From positions 62,001 to 126,000 of the forward strand of contig CAVXQP010000025.1 in the NCBI GenBank assembly GCA_963763955.1: a stretch of 64,000 nt of DNA, given 5' to 3'. Numbering within the stretch: position 1 is the stretch's first letter; every line of letters starts with the position of its first letter. Positions 1-8,546 of this stretch are shown here, one piece after another. The DNA is from DASUPK01 sp963763955 (GTDB lineage: Bacteria; Actinomycetota; Thermoleophilia; Solirubrobacterales; 70-9). Under the pieces are notes generated by a model that saw only the letters and a list, made by a program, of their open reading frames with translations, made no database searches and was not told where the DNA came from. The position numbers were made by a program, and so were the translations under genes.

Positions 1-1893
1 ACCTACATGTACGAAGGCGACACCCCGAACGCGGAGCGGCGCGCCGCCGCCCTTGCTCTCGACCGGGACCTGCTGGCCGAGCTGCTCGGACAGGAGGAGC
101 TGCGCGAGCTGATCGACCCCGAGGCACTCGAGGAGGTCGCCCAGCAGCTCCAGCACCTGACCGAGGCCGGCCTGGCCAAGGACCGCGACGGCCTCCAGCA
201 GATCCTGCGCCGTCTCGGCGACCTGACCGCTGAGGAATGCGAGCAGCGCACCGAGGAGGGCTATTCGGCGGCCTCGATGCTGGAGAAGCTGGTCAAGGAG
301 CGCCGGGCGGCGCTGGTCAGGATCGCGGGCGAGGAGCGCTACATCGCCGCCGAGGACGCCGGCCTCTACCGCGACGCCCTCGGCGTGCCGGAGCCGGCGG
401 GGCTGCCGGAAAGCTTCCTCGAGCCGGTCGAGGACGCCCTCGTTTCGGTGGTCAGGCGTTATGCCGCCACCCACGTGCCGTTCCCCACCGGGCAGCTCGC
501 CGACCGCTACGGGGTCGATCCGAGCTCGGCCCTGAAGGAGCTGGAGCGGTCCGGCGACATGGTCCGGGGCGAGCTCCTCCCCGGCGGCACATCGCGCGAG
601 TGGTGCGAGGCCGACGTACTGAGGCGACTGCGCCGCGCCAGCCTCGCGCGGCTGCGCCAGGAGGTCGAGGCGACCGACCAGCGCGAGCTGGCCCGGTTCT
701 TGCCGAGCTGGCAGAACGTCGACGCCCACGGCCGCTCCGGCGCCGGCGCGGATCGCCTGCGCGAGGCGCTGGTCTCGCTTCAGGGCGTGGCGCTGACGCC
801 GAAGACGTGGGAACGCGACGTGCTGCCCCGGCGTCTCGGCTCATACAGCCCGAGCTGGCTGGACGAGCTCTGCACCAGCGGCGAGCTGGTCTGGATCGGG
901 GCCGGGGCGCTTGGGCGGAACGACGGGAAGGTCGCTCTCTACTTCCGCGAGGACGTCCGGCTGGCGGGCCCGCCGCCGGCGAACGCCAGAATCGATGCGT
1001 CGGAGGGCGAGATCCATGACGCCATCCGTGAGCGCCTCTCCCAAGGCCCCTGCTTCTGGCTCGACCTGCTGGAGCTGGACGGCTCCGCCGAGGAGCTGCA
1101 CGAGGCCCTCTGGGACCTGGCCTGGTCCGGTGAGGTGACCAACGACGCTTTCGCCCCCCTTCGCGCGCCTCGCCTGCGCGCTGCCCATCGCTCCGACCGC
1201 GGCGGGCGCCGCTTCGCCCGCCGCCGCGCCGCGGCCGCCGGCACGGTGATCGGGCGCTGGTCCCTGAGCGCTCCGCTCTTCGAGGGCGCGCCCTCCTCAG
1301 GGCCGCGGACGCGCGCCCTCGCCGAGCTGATGCTCGAGCGCCACGGGATCGTCACCCGCGAGACCGCGATCGCCGAGGGGATCCCCGGCGGCTTCGCCTC
1401 GATCTACGGGGAGCTGCAGAACCTCGAGCTGCTCGGGACGGCACGGCGCGGCTACTTCGTCGAGGGGCTGGGCGGCGCCCAGTTCGCCCTGCCCGGAGCG
1501 GTCGAGCGCCTCCGCAGCCTGCCGCAGGCGGACGGCTCGCTGCAGGTCCTCGCCGCGACCGACCCCGCCAACCCCTATGGGGCCACCCTTTCCTGGCCCA
1601 AGCTCGAGGGCCAGCGCAGGCCAGCCCGGACCGCCGGCGCCTACGTGATCCTGCGGGACGGCGAGCCGCTGCTCTACGTGGAGCGTGGAGGAAAGGGAAT
1701 CCTGCGGCTTCAGGAACTCGACGAAGACGAGCTCGCCGGCGCGCTGGCCGAGCTGGCCTCCGCCGCTCAGGCCGGGCAGATCGAGAAGCTCGCGGTCGAG
1801 CGCCTCGACGGCGAGCCGGTGATCGGCTCCGGACTGGAGGCCGCCCTGATCGAGGCCGGCTTCAGGCGCCAGCCGCGCAAGCTGGTCGCCTGA
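1..1893 (+). CDS. lhr: Lhr-type DEAD/DEAH helicase, C-terminal part
   Basis: The frame is open from the first base, so the gene is cut at its 5' end; about 630 residues remain of a family usually near 1,500. The opening residues (TYMYEGDTP followed by AERRAAALALDR and LLAELLG) match the stretch after the helicase core in Lhr, a 3'-5' ATP-dependent DNA helicase of bacterial DNA repair. The rest is the long Lhr C-terminal region with winged-helix-like and beta-rich segments; the ATPase motifs lie outside the window. A Nei-type glycosylase follows directly, the same adjacency known for lhr and nei in mycobacteria, which supports a base-repair role. Confidence 0.85.
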   Translation, partial: TYMYEGDTPNAERRAAALALDRDLLAELLGQEELRELIDPEALEEVAQQLQHLTEAGLAKDRDGLQQILRRLGDLTAEECEQRTEEGYSAASMLEKLVKERRAALVRIAGEERYIAAEDAGLYRDALGVPEPAGLPESFLEPVEDALVSVVRRYAATHVPFPTGQLADRYGVDPSSALKELERSGDMVRGELLPGGTSREWCEADVLRRLRRASLARLRQEVEATDQRELARFLPSWQNVDAHGRSGAGADRLREALVSLQGVALTPKTWERDVLPRRLGSYSPSWLDELCTSGELVWIGAGALGRNDGKVALYFREDVRLAGPPPANARIDASEGEIHDAIRERLSQGPCFWLDLLELDGSAEELHEALWDLAWSGEVTNDAFAPLRAPRLRAAHRSDRGGRRFARRRAAAAGTVIGRWSLSAPLFEGAPSSGPRTRALAELMLERHGIVTRETAIAEGIPGGFASIYGELQNLELLGTARRGYFVEGLGGAQFALPGAVERLRSLPQADGSLQVLAATDPANPYGATLSWPKLEGQRRPARTAGAYVILRDGEPLLYVERGGKGILRLQELDEDELAGALAELASAAQAGQIEKLAVERLDGEPVIGSGLEAALIEAGFRRQPRKLVA

Positions 1894-1894
1894 T

Positions 1895-1935
1895 GCAAGG
1901 GTGCTCCGCAGGCGGAGCCGAGGAGCAACCCGTTT
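1895..1935 (+). repeat. Dispersed hairpin repeat, copy 1
   Basis: The stretch runs GCAAGGGTGCTCCG, then a GC-rich core (GGCGGAGCCGAGGA), then AGCAACCCGTTT. The ends pair (GGGTGCTCC with GGAGCAACCC) and the core holds the smaller palindrome GCTCCGC-AG-GCGGAGC. It fills the gap between lhr and the glycosylase and ends 4 nt before the chosen ATG. Related copies lie at 16639-16675, 42772-42798 (minus strand) and 59384-59412; the core also recurs at 7332-7349. Confidence 0.75.
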
Positions 1936-1939
1936 AACC

Positions 1940-2707
1940 ATGGAGGGAGACTCGATTCTCCGCACCGCGCGGCGGATGGAGGCCGCTCTTGCCGGAGGGC
2001 CGGTCTCGGTCCGGACACCGGGGCCGCGTCGGCCCGAGGGGCTCGCACCGGAATCCATCAATGGGCTGGTTCTCGAACGTGTCGAGAGCCGCGGCAAGCA
2101 CCTCCTGCTGCACTTCGCTCAGGACCTACTTCTGCACAGTCACCTCGGCATGCACGGTGGGTGGCACCTCTATCGCGCCGGGCAGCGGTGGCGGCGCCCT
2201 GCGTCGCAGGCCTGGATCGCGCTCGCCGCCGAAGGATCGGAGGCGGTCAACTTCCGAGGCACCTTCATGCGGATCGGTAGGCGGGGACGCCTGCTTCGGG
2301 ACCCTCGGCTCGTGCGCCTCGGCCCCGACATCCTCGCCGAGGACTTCGAGCCGAGGGCGGCGATCGCAAGGATGCGTGGGACGAATCAGGGAATCGAGCT
2401 CGGTGAGGCGCTGCTGGGGCAGAGGCTCGTGGCGGGCATCGGGAACATCTTCAAGTCGGAGGGCTGCTGGGCCGCGCGGGTGGACCCGCACCGTCAGCTC
2501 GAGTCGCTCGGCGACGACGAGCTCGCCGGGGCCCTGCGCGCGACCCGCGAGCTCATGATCGAGGCGGTTGACTCGGGGCACCAGCCGAAGTGCATCTACC
2601 GGCGGGCCGGAGAGCCCTGTCCGCGCTGCGGCACGCCGATCCGATCGCGGGCGCAGGGCGACAATGCCCGGACGACCTACTGGTGCCCAAGCTGCCAGAC
2701 GGGCTGA
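1940..2707 (+). CDS. Fpg/Nei family DNA glycosylase, Nei-like
   Basis: The 255-residue protein removes oxidised bases and nicks the abasic site if active. It has the Fpg/Nei N-terminal beta sandwich (SRGKHLLLHF, HSHLGMHGGWH), the helix-two-turn-helix signature (RLVAGIGNIFKSE) and a C-terminal zinc finger with CPRC and CPSC pairs. The ATG at 1940 gives MEGDSILR, aligning with the family start MPEGD except that the proline is absent; a GTG at 1901 would add 13 residues encoded by a repeat and is rejected. The missing Pro2 matters because that residue is the usual Schiff-base nucleophile. Its position after lhr fits repair of oxidised DNA. Confidence 0.82.
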   Translation: MEGDSILRTARRMEAALAGGPVSVRTPGPRRPEGLAPESINGLVLERVESRGKHLLLHFAQDLLLHSHLGMHGGWHLYRAGQRWRRPASQAWIALAAEGSEAVNFRGTFMRIGRRGRLLRDPRLVRLGPDILAEDFEPRAAIARMRGTNQGIELGEALLGQRLVAGIGNIFKSEGCWAARVDPHRQLESLGDDELAGALRATRELMIEAVDSGHQPKCIYRRAGEPCPRCGTPIRSRAQGDNARTTYWCPSCQTG

Positions 2708-2713
2708 ACCCGC

Positions 2714-2719
2714 GATAAT
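2714..2719 (+). promoter_or_regulatory. Putative -10 box GATAAT of the Crp/Fnr gene
   Basis: GATAAT lies 10 nt before the ATG at 2730, with no clear Shine-Dalgarno sequence between. This fits leaderless or near-leaderless transcription; no convincing -35 is seen. Confidence 0.4.
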
Positions 2720-2729
2720 CGGGACGGGT

Positions 2730-3428
2730 ATGGAGAGCGCAGCAAGGCAACAGATCGTGGAGCTCCTCGGAGGTGTTCCGCTGTTCTCGGAGCTCTCGCC
2801 GGACGAGCTCGACCGAGTCGCGCAGGTCGCGATCCCCCGCAGCTTTCCGAGCGACACCAGGGTCTTCCATGAGGGCGATCCCGGAGACGCCTGCTACATC
2901 GTCCAGAGCGGAAGCTGCCGGGTGATCCGCCAGCACTCCGATGGACGAGTGATCACGCTGGCGACCCTCGGGCCGGGCGCGATCTTCGGCGAGCTCGCCA
3001 TGCTCGATGGCGAGCGTCGCTCCGCCAGCGTCGAGGCCGCCGAGGACACCGCGCTGCTGGCCCTGCCCGCGACGGACATGCGCACGCTGATCCGCGCGCA
3101 CCCCGAGATGGCCGAAAAGCTCGTCGTGGCGCTCACTCGCCGCCTGCGCGAGGCGAACGAGCGGATCGCCCGGCAGTCCTTCCAGACTGTTCCGAGCCGG
3201 GTCGCCGGCGTCCTCAACCAGCTGCTCGCCGAGGAGGGGGTCACCCCGCTGGTCCGCGACGGCGTGACGATCAGGCTGCGGCAATCGGATCTCGCCCAGA
3301 TGGCGGGGACCTCCCGCGAGAGCGTCAGCCGGTTCCTCGCGACACTCGAGCGTGCCGGGGTCGTGCAGGTCGGCCGGGGTCGGGTGACGGTGATCGAGCC
3401 CGAGCGCCTCGACGCTTACATCTTCTAG
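2730..3428 (+). CDS. Crp/Fnr family transcriptional regulator
   Basis: The 232-residue protein has an N-terminal cyclic-nucleotide-binding beta roll (about residues 12-125) and a C-terminal Crp-type winged helix (about 150-225). The phosphate-binding cassette reads FGELAMLDGERRSASV, keeping the Glu, Arg and Ser expected of a cNMP binder. The recognition helix region is SDLAQMAGTSRESVSRFLATL. There is no N-terminal cysteine cluster as in Fnr, so a cAMP-like ligand or a ligand-free mode is more likely than an iron-sulfur sensor. The ATG at 2730 is chosen because MESAARQQIVELL starts the fold; upstream in-frame codons lie inside the glycosylase gene. Its targets cannot be told from the window. 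Confidence 0.85.
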   Translation: MESAARQQIVELLGGVPLFSELSPDELDRVAQVAIPRSFPSDTRVFHEGDPGDACYIVQSGSCRVIRQHSDGRVITLATLGPGAIFGELAMLDGERRSASVEAAEDTALLALPATDMRTLIRAHPEMAEKLVVALTRRLREANERIARQSFQTVPSRVAGVLNQLLAEEGVTPLVRDGVTIRLRQSDLAQMAGTSRESVSRFLATLERAGVVQVGRGRVTVIEPERLDAYIF

Positions 3429-3503
3429 CGGCCACCAGGCCGCTCCGCTATGAGCGAAGGGTGCAACCCTGAGCGGTTATGAGGAGCGGCCGCTTGCGGC
3501 CGC
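3426..3503 (+). repeat. Palindromic block after the Crp/Fnr stop codon
   Basis: It begins on the stop codon with TAGCGGCCACCAGGCCGCTC, which repeats with one mismatch on the ferredoxin stop codon at 8812-8831. Hairpins within are GCGGCC-ACCA-GGCCGC (3428-3443), the short palindrome AGGGTGCAACCCT (3458-3470) inside CCGCT...AGCGG, and GCGGCCGC-TT-GCGGCCGC (3486-3503). A terminator role is plausible, but no U-tract follows. Confidence 0.6.
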
Positions 3504-3505
3504 GA

Positions 3506-3557
3506 TCTGATGGCGAAGCCGTGCAACCAAACCCCCGCGTTCTGATGGCGAAGCCGT
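3506..3557 (+). repeat. 17-bp direct repeat over the PCMT start codon
   Basis: TCTGATGGCGAAGCCGT occurs at 3506-3522 and again at 3541-3557, start to start 35 bp. The second copy contains the PCMT start codon (ATG 3545). The first copy offers an ATG in another frame, so it is not an alternative start of the same protein. Confidence 0.75.
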
Positions 3558-4213
3558 CCGACTTCACCGAGCAACGAGTCCGGATGGTCGAGCGCCAGCT
3601 GCGCCGGCGCGGGATCGAAGACGAGCGGGTGCTCGCCTCTATGGCCGAAGTGCCGCGCGAGCACTTCGTCCCCGAGCGGGTTCGCGACAGCGCCTACAAC
3701 GACTCGGCCCTGCCCATCGGCCACGACCAGACCATCTCCCAGCCCTGGGTGGTGGCCGCGATCTGCCAGGCGCTCCGGCTCAACGGCGATGAGAACGTGC
3801 TCGAGATCGGCACCGGCTCGGGCTACTCCGCCGCCGTTCTGGCGAGGCTGGCGAGACACGTGATCAGCATCGAGCGAGTCCCGGAGCTCGGCGAGGCCGC
3901 GCGCTCGAAGCTCGAAGAGCTCGGCACCGCGAACGTAGAGGTGATCGTCGGCGACGGCAGCCGCGGTTACCCGGAGAGCGCCCCCTACGACGCGATCGCG
4001 ATCCACGCAGCGACCCCCGAGGCGCCGCACAGCCTGATCTCTGAGCTGGGCACGGACGGGCGCCTGGTCGTTCCGATCGCGACCGGCTCCGCGGACCTGC
4101 TCACTGCGTTCATCCGCCAGAACGGCGACCTTCGCCAGGAGACCATCGGACCATGCCGGTTCGTCCCCCTGATCGGCGCCGAGGGCTTCCGGCCGCCCGA
4201 TCCCCGGGAATAG
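3545..4213 (+). CDS. pcm: Protein-L-isoaspartate O-methyltransferase
   Basis: This 222-residue enzyme transfers a methyl group from S-adenosylmethionine to isoaspartyl residues of damaged proteins. It shows the family pattern: the N-terminal segment up to VPREHFVPE, the pre-motif GHDQTISQPWVVA, SAM motif I VLEIGTGSGYSAAVLARL, and VIVGDGSRGYP further on. The start is MAKPSDFTEQR at 3545; a longer in-frame extension to 3479 runs through repeats and lacks family similarity. No Shine-Dalgarno sequence is evident. It stands alone between repeat-rich intergenic stretches. Confidence 0.88.
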   Translation: MAKPSDFTEQRVRMVERQLRRRGIEDERVLASMAEVPREHFVPERVRDSAYNDSALPIGHDQTISQPWVVAAICQALRLNGDENVLEIGTGSGYSAAVLARLARHVISIERVPELGEAARSKLEELGTANVEVIVGDGSRGYPESAPYDAIAIHAATPEAPHSLISELGTDGRLVVPIATGSADLLTAFIRQNGDLRQETIGPCRFVPLIGAEGFRPPDPRE

Positions 4214-4225
4214 GTAGGAATAAGC

Positions 4226-4291
4226 GGCGGTCAGGCCGCCCTCTTTCGGAGCGGAGGGCGAAGCCCGAAGCGACTTATGTTGGGCGGCCGC
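4226..4291 (+). repeat. GC-rich palindromic intergenic stretch
   Basis: The gap between PCMT and the ASCH gene holds a short hairpin (GGCGG-TCAGG-CCGCC) and a GGCGAAGCCC element like those near 3511, 8857 and 16655. It resembles the block after the Crp/Fnr gene. No gene is seen. Confidence 0.45.
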
Positions 4292-4308
4292 CACCGCCGC
4301 GCCTGAAG

Positions 4309-4314
4309 TAGGCT
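4309..4314 (+). promoter_or_regulatory. Putative -10 box TAGGCT, leaderless start
   Basis: TAGGCT is followed by 6 nt (cgcccg) and then the ATG of the ASCH gene, leaving no room for a ribosome-binding site. Confidence 0.5.
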
Positions 4315-4320
4315 CGCCCG

Positions 4321-4725
4321 ATGAACTCGGCCCTCTACGTCCTCAACTTCTACTCGCCGATCTTCGTCGACCAGCTGCGCAGCGGCCGGAAGACCGCGAC
4401 CATCCGGGTCGGCGACAAGTCGCGGAAGTACAAGCGCGGGCAGGTGGTCTGGATCACGATCGGATACCGGCACCAGGCGCGCGAGAAGATCTTCGCGGCG
4501 GTGATCGACGACGTGGAGGTCAAGAAGGTCGCTGAGCTCTCCCCGCGTGACATCGAGCACGACAATCCCGAGTTCCGCCGCCGCGACGAGACGGTCGACT
4601 TCCTCGAGAAGATCTACACGCGGCCGATCGGCGACGACGACACGGTCACCGTGATCCGTTTCTCGCAGATCGTGGAGCGTCCGAGCACGCAGTTCGGCAA
4701 TGGCGAAACACCATCCAGAAACTGA
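4321..4725 (+). CDS. ASCH/PUA-like domain protein
   Basis: The 134-residue protein has the ASCH (PUA-like) fold pattern: LNFYSPIFVDQLRSGRKTATIRVGDKSRKY near the N terminus, a QVVWITIGYRHQAREKIFAAVIDDVEVKKV strand series, and a C-terminal strand TVTVIRFSQI. ASCH domains usually bind RNA or modified nucleotides, but no substrate can be assigned here. It begins a few bases after a TAGGCT box and is followed 35 bp later by an SRPBCC gene on the same strand. Confidence 0.72.
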   Translation: MNSALYVLNFYSPIFVDQLRSGRKTATIRVGDKSRKYKRGQVVWITIGYRHQAREKIFAAVIDDVEVKKVAELSPRDIEHDNPEFRRRDETVDFLEKIYTRPIGDDDTVTVIRFSQIVERPSTQFGNGETPSRN

Positions 4726-4760
4726 GCGCATCGGCGCGAGAGGCGTAGAGCTGGACGGCG

Positions 4761-5234
4761 TTGGCTGAATACCGGTTCCTCACGACTTGGCTGGTGCAGG
4801 CGGAACGTGACCGCGTGTGGGACGCGATCTATGAGTTCGAGCGGTGGCCCGGATGGTGGAACGGCGTGCTCGAGGCCGAGAAGCTCGAGGAGGGTGACGA
4901 AGCGGGCGTCGGCCAGTACGGGCGCTACGTCTGGAAGTCGAGGCTTCCGTACCGGCTCGAGTTCTTCGTCCGGACCACCAAGGTCGAGAAGCCTCACCTC
5001 CTGGAAGGCGATGCCTCGGGCGAGCTGGCGGGCATCGGTCGCTGGCGGCTTTTCGAGCACGCCGGGGTGACCGCCGTCCTCTACGAGTGGAACGTGCGGA
5101 CGACCAGGGCCTGGATGAACTTCTTCGCGCCGTTCGCGCGCCCGATCTTCGCGGTCAACCATGACTATGTGATGCGGAACGGTGGCAACGGCCTGGCGAA
5201 GCTGCTCGGCGCCCGGCTGCTCGCGGTTGACTGA
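4761..5234 (+). CDS. SRPBCC (START-like) family protein
   Basis: A 157-residue protein with the SRPBCC helix-grip pattern: an N-terminal strand (YRFLTTWLVQAERDRVWDAI), the typical FERWPGWWNGV segment, and a C-terminal amphipathic helix around MRNGGNGLAKLLGARL. The family forms a hydrophobic pocket for lipids or aromatic metabolites; the ligand is unknown. The start is a TTG (4761); no closer ATG precedes the first strand. It ends about 30 bp before the groES promoter region, so it is not part of the heat-shock operon. Confidence 0.7.
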   Translation: MAEYRFLTTWLVQAERDRVWDAIYEFERWPGWWNGVLEAEKLEEGDEAGVGQYGRYVWKSRLPYRLEFFVRTTKVEKPHLLEGDASGELAGIGRWRLFEHAGVTAVLYEWNVRTTRAWMNFFAPFARPIFAVNHDYVMRNGGNGLAKLLGARLLAVD

Positions 5235-5263
5235 TCGGTCACCGGCCGGCGCCGGTCTCTGGC

Positions 5264-5269
5264 TACAAT
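5264..5269 (+). promoter_or_regulatory. Putative groESL -10 box TACAAT
   Basis: TACAAT sits 10 bp upstream of the CIRCE inverted repeat, so the repressor site would overlap the transcription start. A convincing -35 at normal spacing is not visible. Confidence 0.55.
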
Positions 5270-5279
5270 CAAACCGCGT

Positions 5280-5306
5280 CTGGCACTCTCCTATCGAGAG
5301 TGCCAA
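5280..5306 (+). promoter_or_regulatory. CIRCE element (HrcA operator)
   Basis: The inverted repeat CTGGCACTC-N9-GAGTGCCAA matches the CIRCE consensus TTAGCACTC-N9-GAGTGCTAA at nearly every position. It lies between the -10 box and groES. HrcA binding here represses groESL until heat shock; hrcA itself is not in the window. Confidence 0.93.
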
Positions 5307-5354
5307 TTCCATCGCAAGCTTGAGAGACACCCACCCCAGCTAGGAGGAATGCCG

Positions 5355-5642
5355 ATGAAGTTGAAGCCGCTAGGCGACCGCCTGATTGTGCAGGCGGTCG
5401 AAGAGGAGGAGACGACCGCAAGCGGGATCGTCCTCCCCGATACAGCCAAGGAAAAGCCGCAGAAGGGCAAGGTGCTCGCTGTCGGCGACGGAGAGGTGAA
5501 GGAGGACGGCAGCCGCCGCCCGCTCGATGTGAGCGAGGGCGACGAGGTCCTCTACTCCAAGTATGGAGGCACCGAGATCACCGTCGACGGCGACGAGCTG
5601 CTCGTTCTGCGCGAGTCGGACGTGCTGGCCAAGGTCGGCTAG
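5355..5642 (+). CDS. groES: Co-chaperonin GroES
   Basis: The 95-residue protein caps the GroEL ring during protein folding in the cytoplasm. MKLKPLGDRLIVQAVEEEETTASGIVLPDTAKEK contains the mobile loop, and VLYSKYGGTEITVDGDELLVLRESDVLAKV is the conserved C-terminal half. A perfect AGGAGG (5342-5347) lies 7 nt before the ATG at 5355; the in-frame ATG at 5349 is only 1 nt from it and is less likely to be used. CIRCE lies upstream and groEL begins 31 bp downstream, so the two genes form a heat-shock operon. Confidence 0.96.
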   Translation: MKLKPLGDRLIVQAVEEEETTASGIVLPDTAKEKPQKGKVLAVGDGEVKEDGSRRPLDVSEGDEVLYSKYGGTEITVDGDELLVLRESDVLAKVG

Positions 5643-5673
5643 CCACGGAACTTAGGAAGGAGGAAGCAAACAC

Positions 5674-7311
<1,638 letters not shown>

Positions 7312-7316
7312 GGACT

Positions 7317-7371
7317 GTTACCCAAGACCGTCCGAGGCGGAGCCGAGGACGAGGCGTATCTTGGTGGTAAC
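7317..7371 (+). repeat. Inverted repeat just after groEL
   Basis: GTTACCCAAGA (7317-7327) pairs with TCTTGGTGGTAAC (7359-7371) apart from a 2-nt bulge. The enclosed segment contains CCGAGGCGGAGCCGAGGA (7332-7349), nearly the core of the dispersed repeat at 1895-1935. It may help terminate or stabilise the groESL transcript. Confidence 0.55.
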
Positions 7372-7392
7372 AGGCGAGTGTGTTCAAGTGTT

Positions 7393-7422
7393 GCGGAGGG
7401 CCCGGGCGACCGGGCCCTCCGC
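7393..7422 (+). terminator. groESL terminator hairpin
   Basis: A perfect 13-bp stem, GCGGAGGGCCCGG, closes on a GCGA tetraloop and is followed by TTGTG. It lies 82 bp after the groEL stop. The T-run is weak, as is common in high-GC actinobacteria. The rest of the gap to 7532 shows no gene. Confidence 0.75.
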
Positions 7423-7532
7423 TTGTGCTGGGGGCGTGCAGGCCATCCGCGACGTTTCGCTGTTCGGGGGCCTCGTGGAGCTCGTCGTCGGGTCGGCCTG
7501 TCGGTCACCGACGCGGTCTGCGCGCGTCGGGT

Positions 7533-8423
7533 CTAGCCCTCGGTCCCCAGGACGGCGCCCATCGGCCTCGGCTCGACCCCCAAAGCCTCGGGGTCGGCGG
7601 TCCCCCGCCTGGTAGTCATCGGCACCTCCATCAGCTCCGCCTCCTCCCAGGTCGCGAACACGGAGGGACCGACGAGCAGCTCGAGCGCCCGCAGTCCCGC
7701 CCGCACCAGGGGTGTCGGAACGTGCACGAGGGGCCGGGTCCGCCCGCTCGCCTCCAGCACCTCTTCGACGATGTCGTCGTAGGAGAGGACCTCCGGACCG
7801 GCGAGCTCAAATCGCCCGTCCGCGTCCTTGGCAGGGCCTGACCCGTTCAGCGACGAGGCGACGCATTTGGCCACGTCCCGCGCCCAGATCGGCTGGTAGA
7901 GGGCCTCTCCCTCACCGGAGACCGGCATCGCCGGGAGGATCGAGAGCCGCTGCAGCAGCGTGATCCAGGGGTCGCCGGGCCGGTAGACGATCGAGGGGGC
8001 GAACACGGTCGTTCGCAACGGGGAGGCCGCGACGGCGTGCTCGGCGAGCGACTTCGAGCGGAAGAATCGCGTCCGCTGAAATCCGGTCGCCCCCAATGCC
8101 GAGAAGAAGACGAAGCGCTTTGCGCCGGCCCGTTCCGCCGACCGGAGCAGCCGGATCGTCGCCAGGCCGTTCAGCTCCTCGATCGTCCCCCGAGGCTGGT
8201 CGCGAATCGTGGCGGCCAGGTGCACCACGGTATGGATGCCGCGCATCGCATGGCGGAGGGAGACTGGATCGCGCAGGTCCCCGAGCGTGATCTGGACGTC
8301 GACTCGATGCTCCCCGAGCTTCCTCGGGTCTCGCACCAGCGTGCGGATCTCGTGGCCGTCCGCAAGGAGGGCGGGCAGGAGCTCTCCGCCGACCACGCCG
8401 GTTGCTCCCGTGAGCAGGATCAC
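7533..8423 (-). CDS. NAD(P)-binding SDR, NmrA/NDUFA9-like
   Basis: The 296-residue protein is an atypical short-chain dehydrogenase. It opens with a Rossmann loop LLTGATGVVGGELLPALL, followed by TLVRDPRKL (likely dinucleotide phosphate contact), VVHLAAT and FVFFSALGATGF. The usual YxxxK pair is replaced by FRSKSLAEHAV, so it may bind the cofactor without classical SDR catalysis. It most resembles the NDUFA9-like or NmrA-like group that acts on quinone or redox sensing; the substrate is unknown. A GTG start at 8423 lies 6 nt after a TAAGGT box. Confidence 0.75.
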   Translation of the reverse strand: MILLTGATGVVGGELLPALLADGHEIRTLVRDPRKLGEHRVDVQITLGDLRDPVSLRHAMRGIHTVVHLAATIRDQPRGTIEELNGLATIRLLRSAERAGAKRFVFFSALGATGFQRTRFFRSKSLAEHAVAASPLRTTVFAPSIVYRPGDPWITLLQRLSILPAMPVSGEGEALYQPIWARDVAKCVASSLNGSGPAKDADGRFELAGPEVLSYDDIVEEVLEASGRTRPLVHVPTPLVRAGLRALELLVGPSVFATWEEAELMEVPMTTRRGTADPEALGVEPRPMGAVLGTEG

Positions 8424-8429
8424 GCCGCT

Positions 8430-8435
8430 ACCTTA
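8430..8435 (-). promoter_or_regulatory. Putative -10 box TAAGGT (minus strand)
   Basis: On the minus strand TAAGGT is followed by 6 nt and then the GTG start of the SDR gene, a leaderless arrangement. Confidence 0.45.
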
Positions 8436-8475
8436 GCCAGCCCGTCCAGGTGCCCGCCGAGGCGTGACCTGGCCT

Positions 8476-8481
8476 AGAATG
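8476..8481 (+). promoter_or_regulatory. Putative -10 box TAGAAT for ferredoxin
   Basis: TAGAAT lies 65 nt upstream of the TTG start of the ferredoxin gene and 9 nt upstream of a strong hairpin in the presumed leader. Confidence 0.45.
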
Positions 8482-8490
8482 TCGCGTTCC

Positions 8491-8513
8491 GCGGCGCCCC
8501 TTGGGCGCCGCGA
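8491..8513 (+). promoter_or_regulatory. Hairpin in the ferredoxin leader
   Basis: CGCGGCGCCC-CTT-GGGCGCCGCG is a perfect 10-bp stem with a 3-nt loop, 33 nt before the start codon. With no T-tract it is more likely a leader stabiliser or protein site than a terminator. Confidence 0.5.
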
Positions 8514-8546
8514 TCGCAACCACGACATGGGAAAGGAACAGACGCC

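Noticed and set aside
1901..1939. GTG 1901 as start of the Nei-like gene
   Set aside because: The added residues come from the dispersed repeat and have no counterpart in the family.
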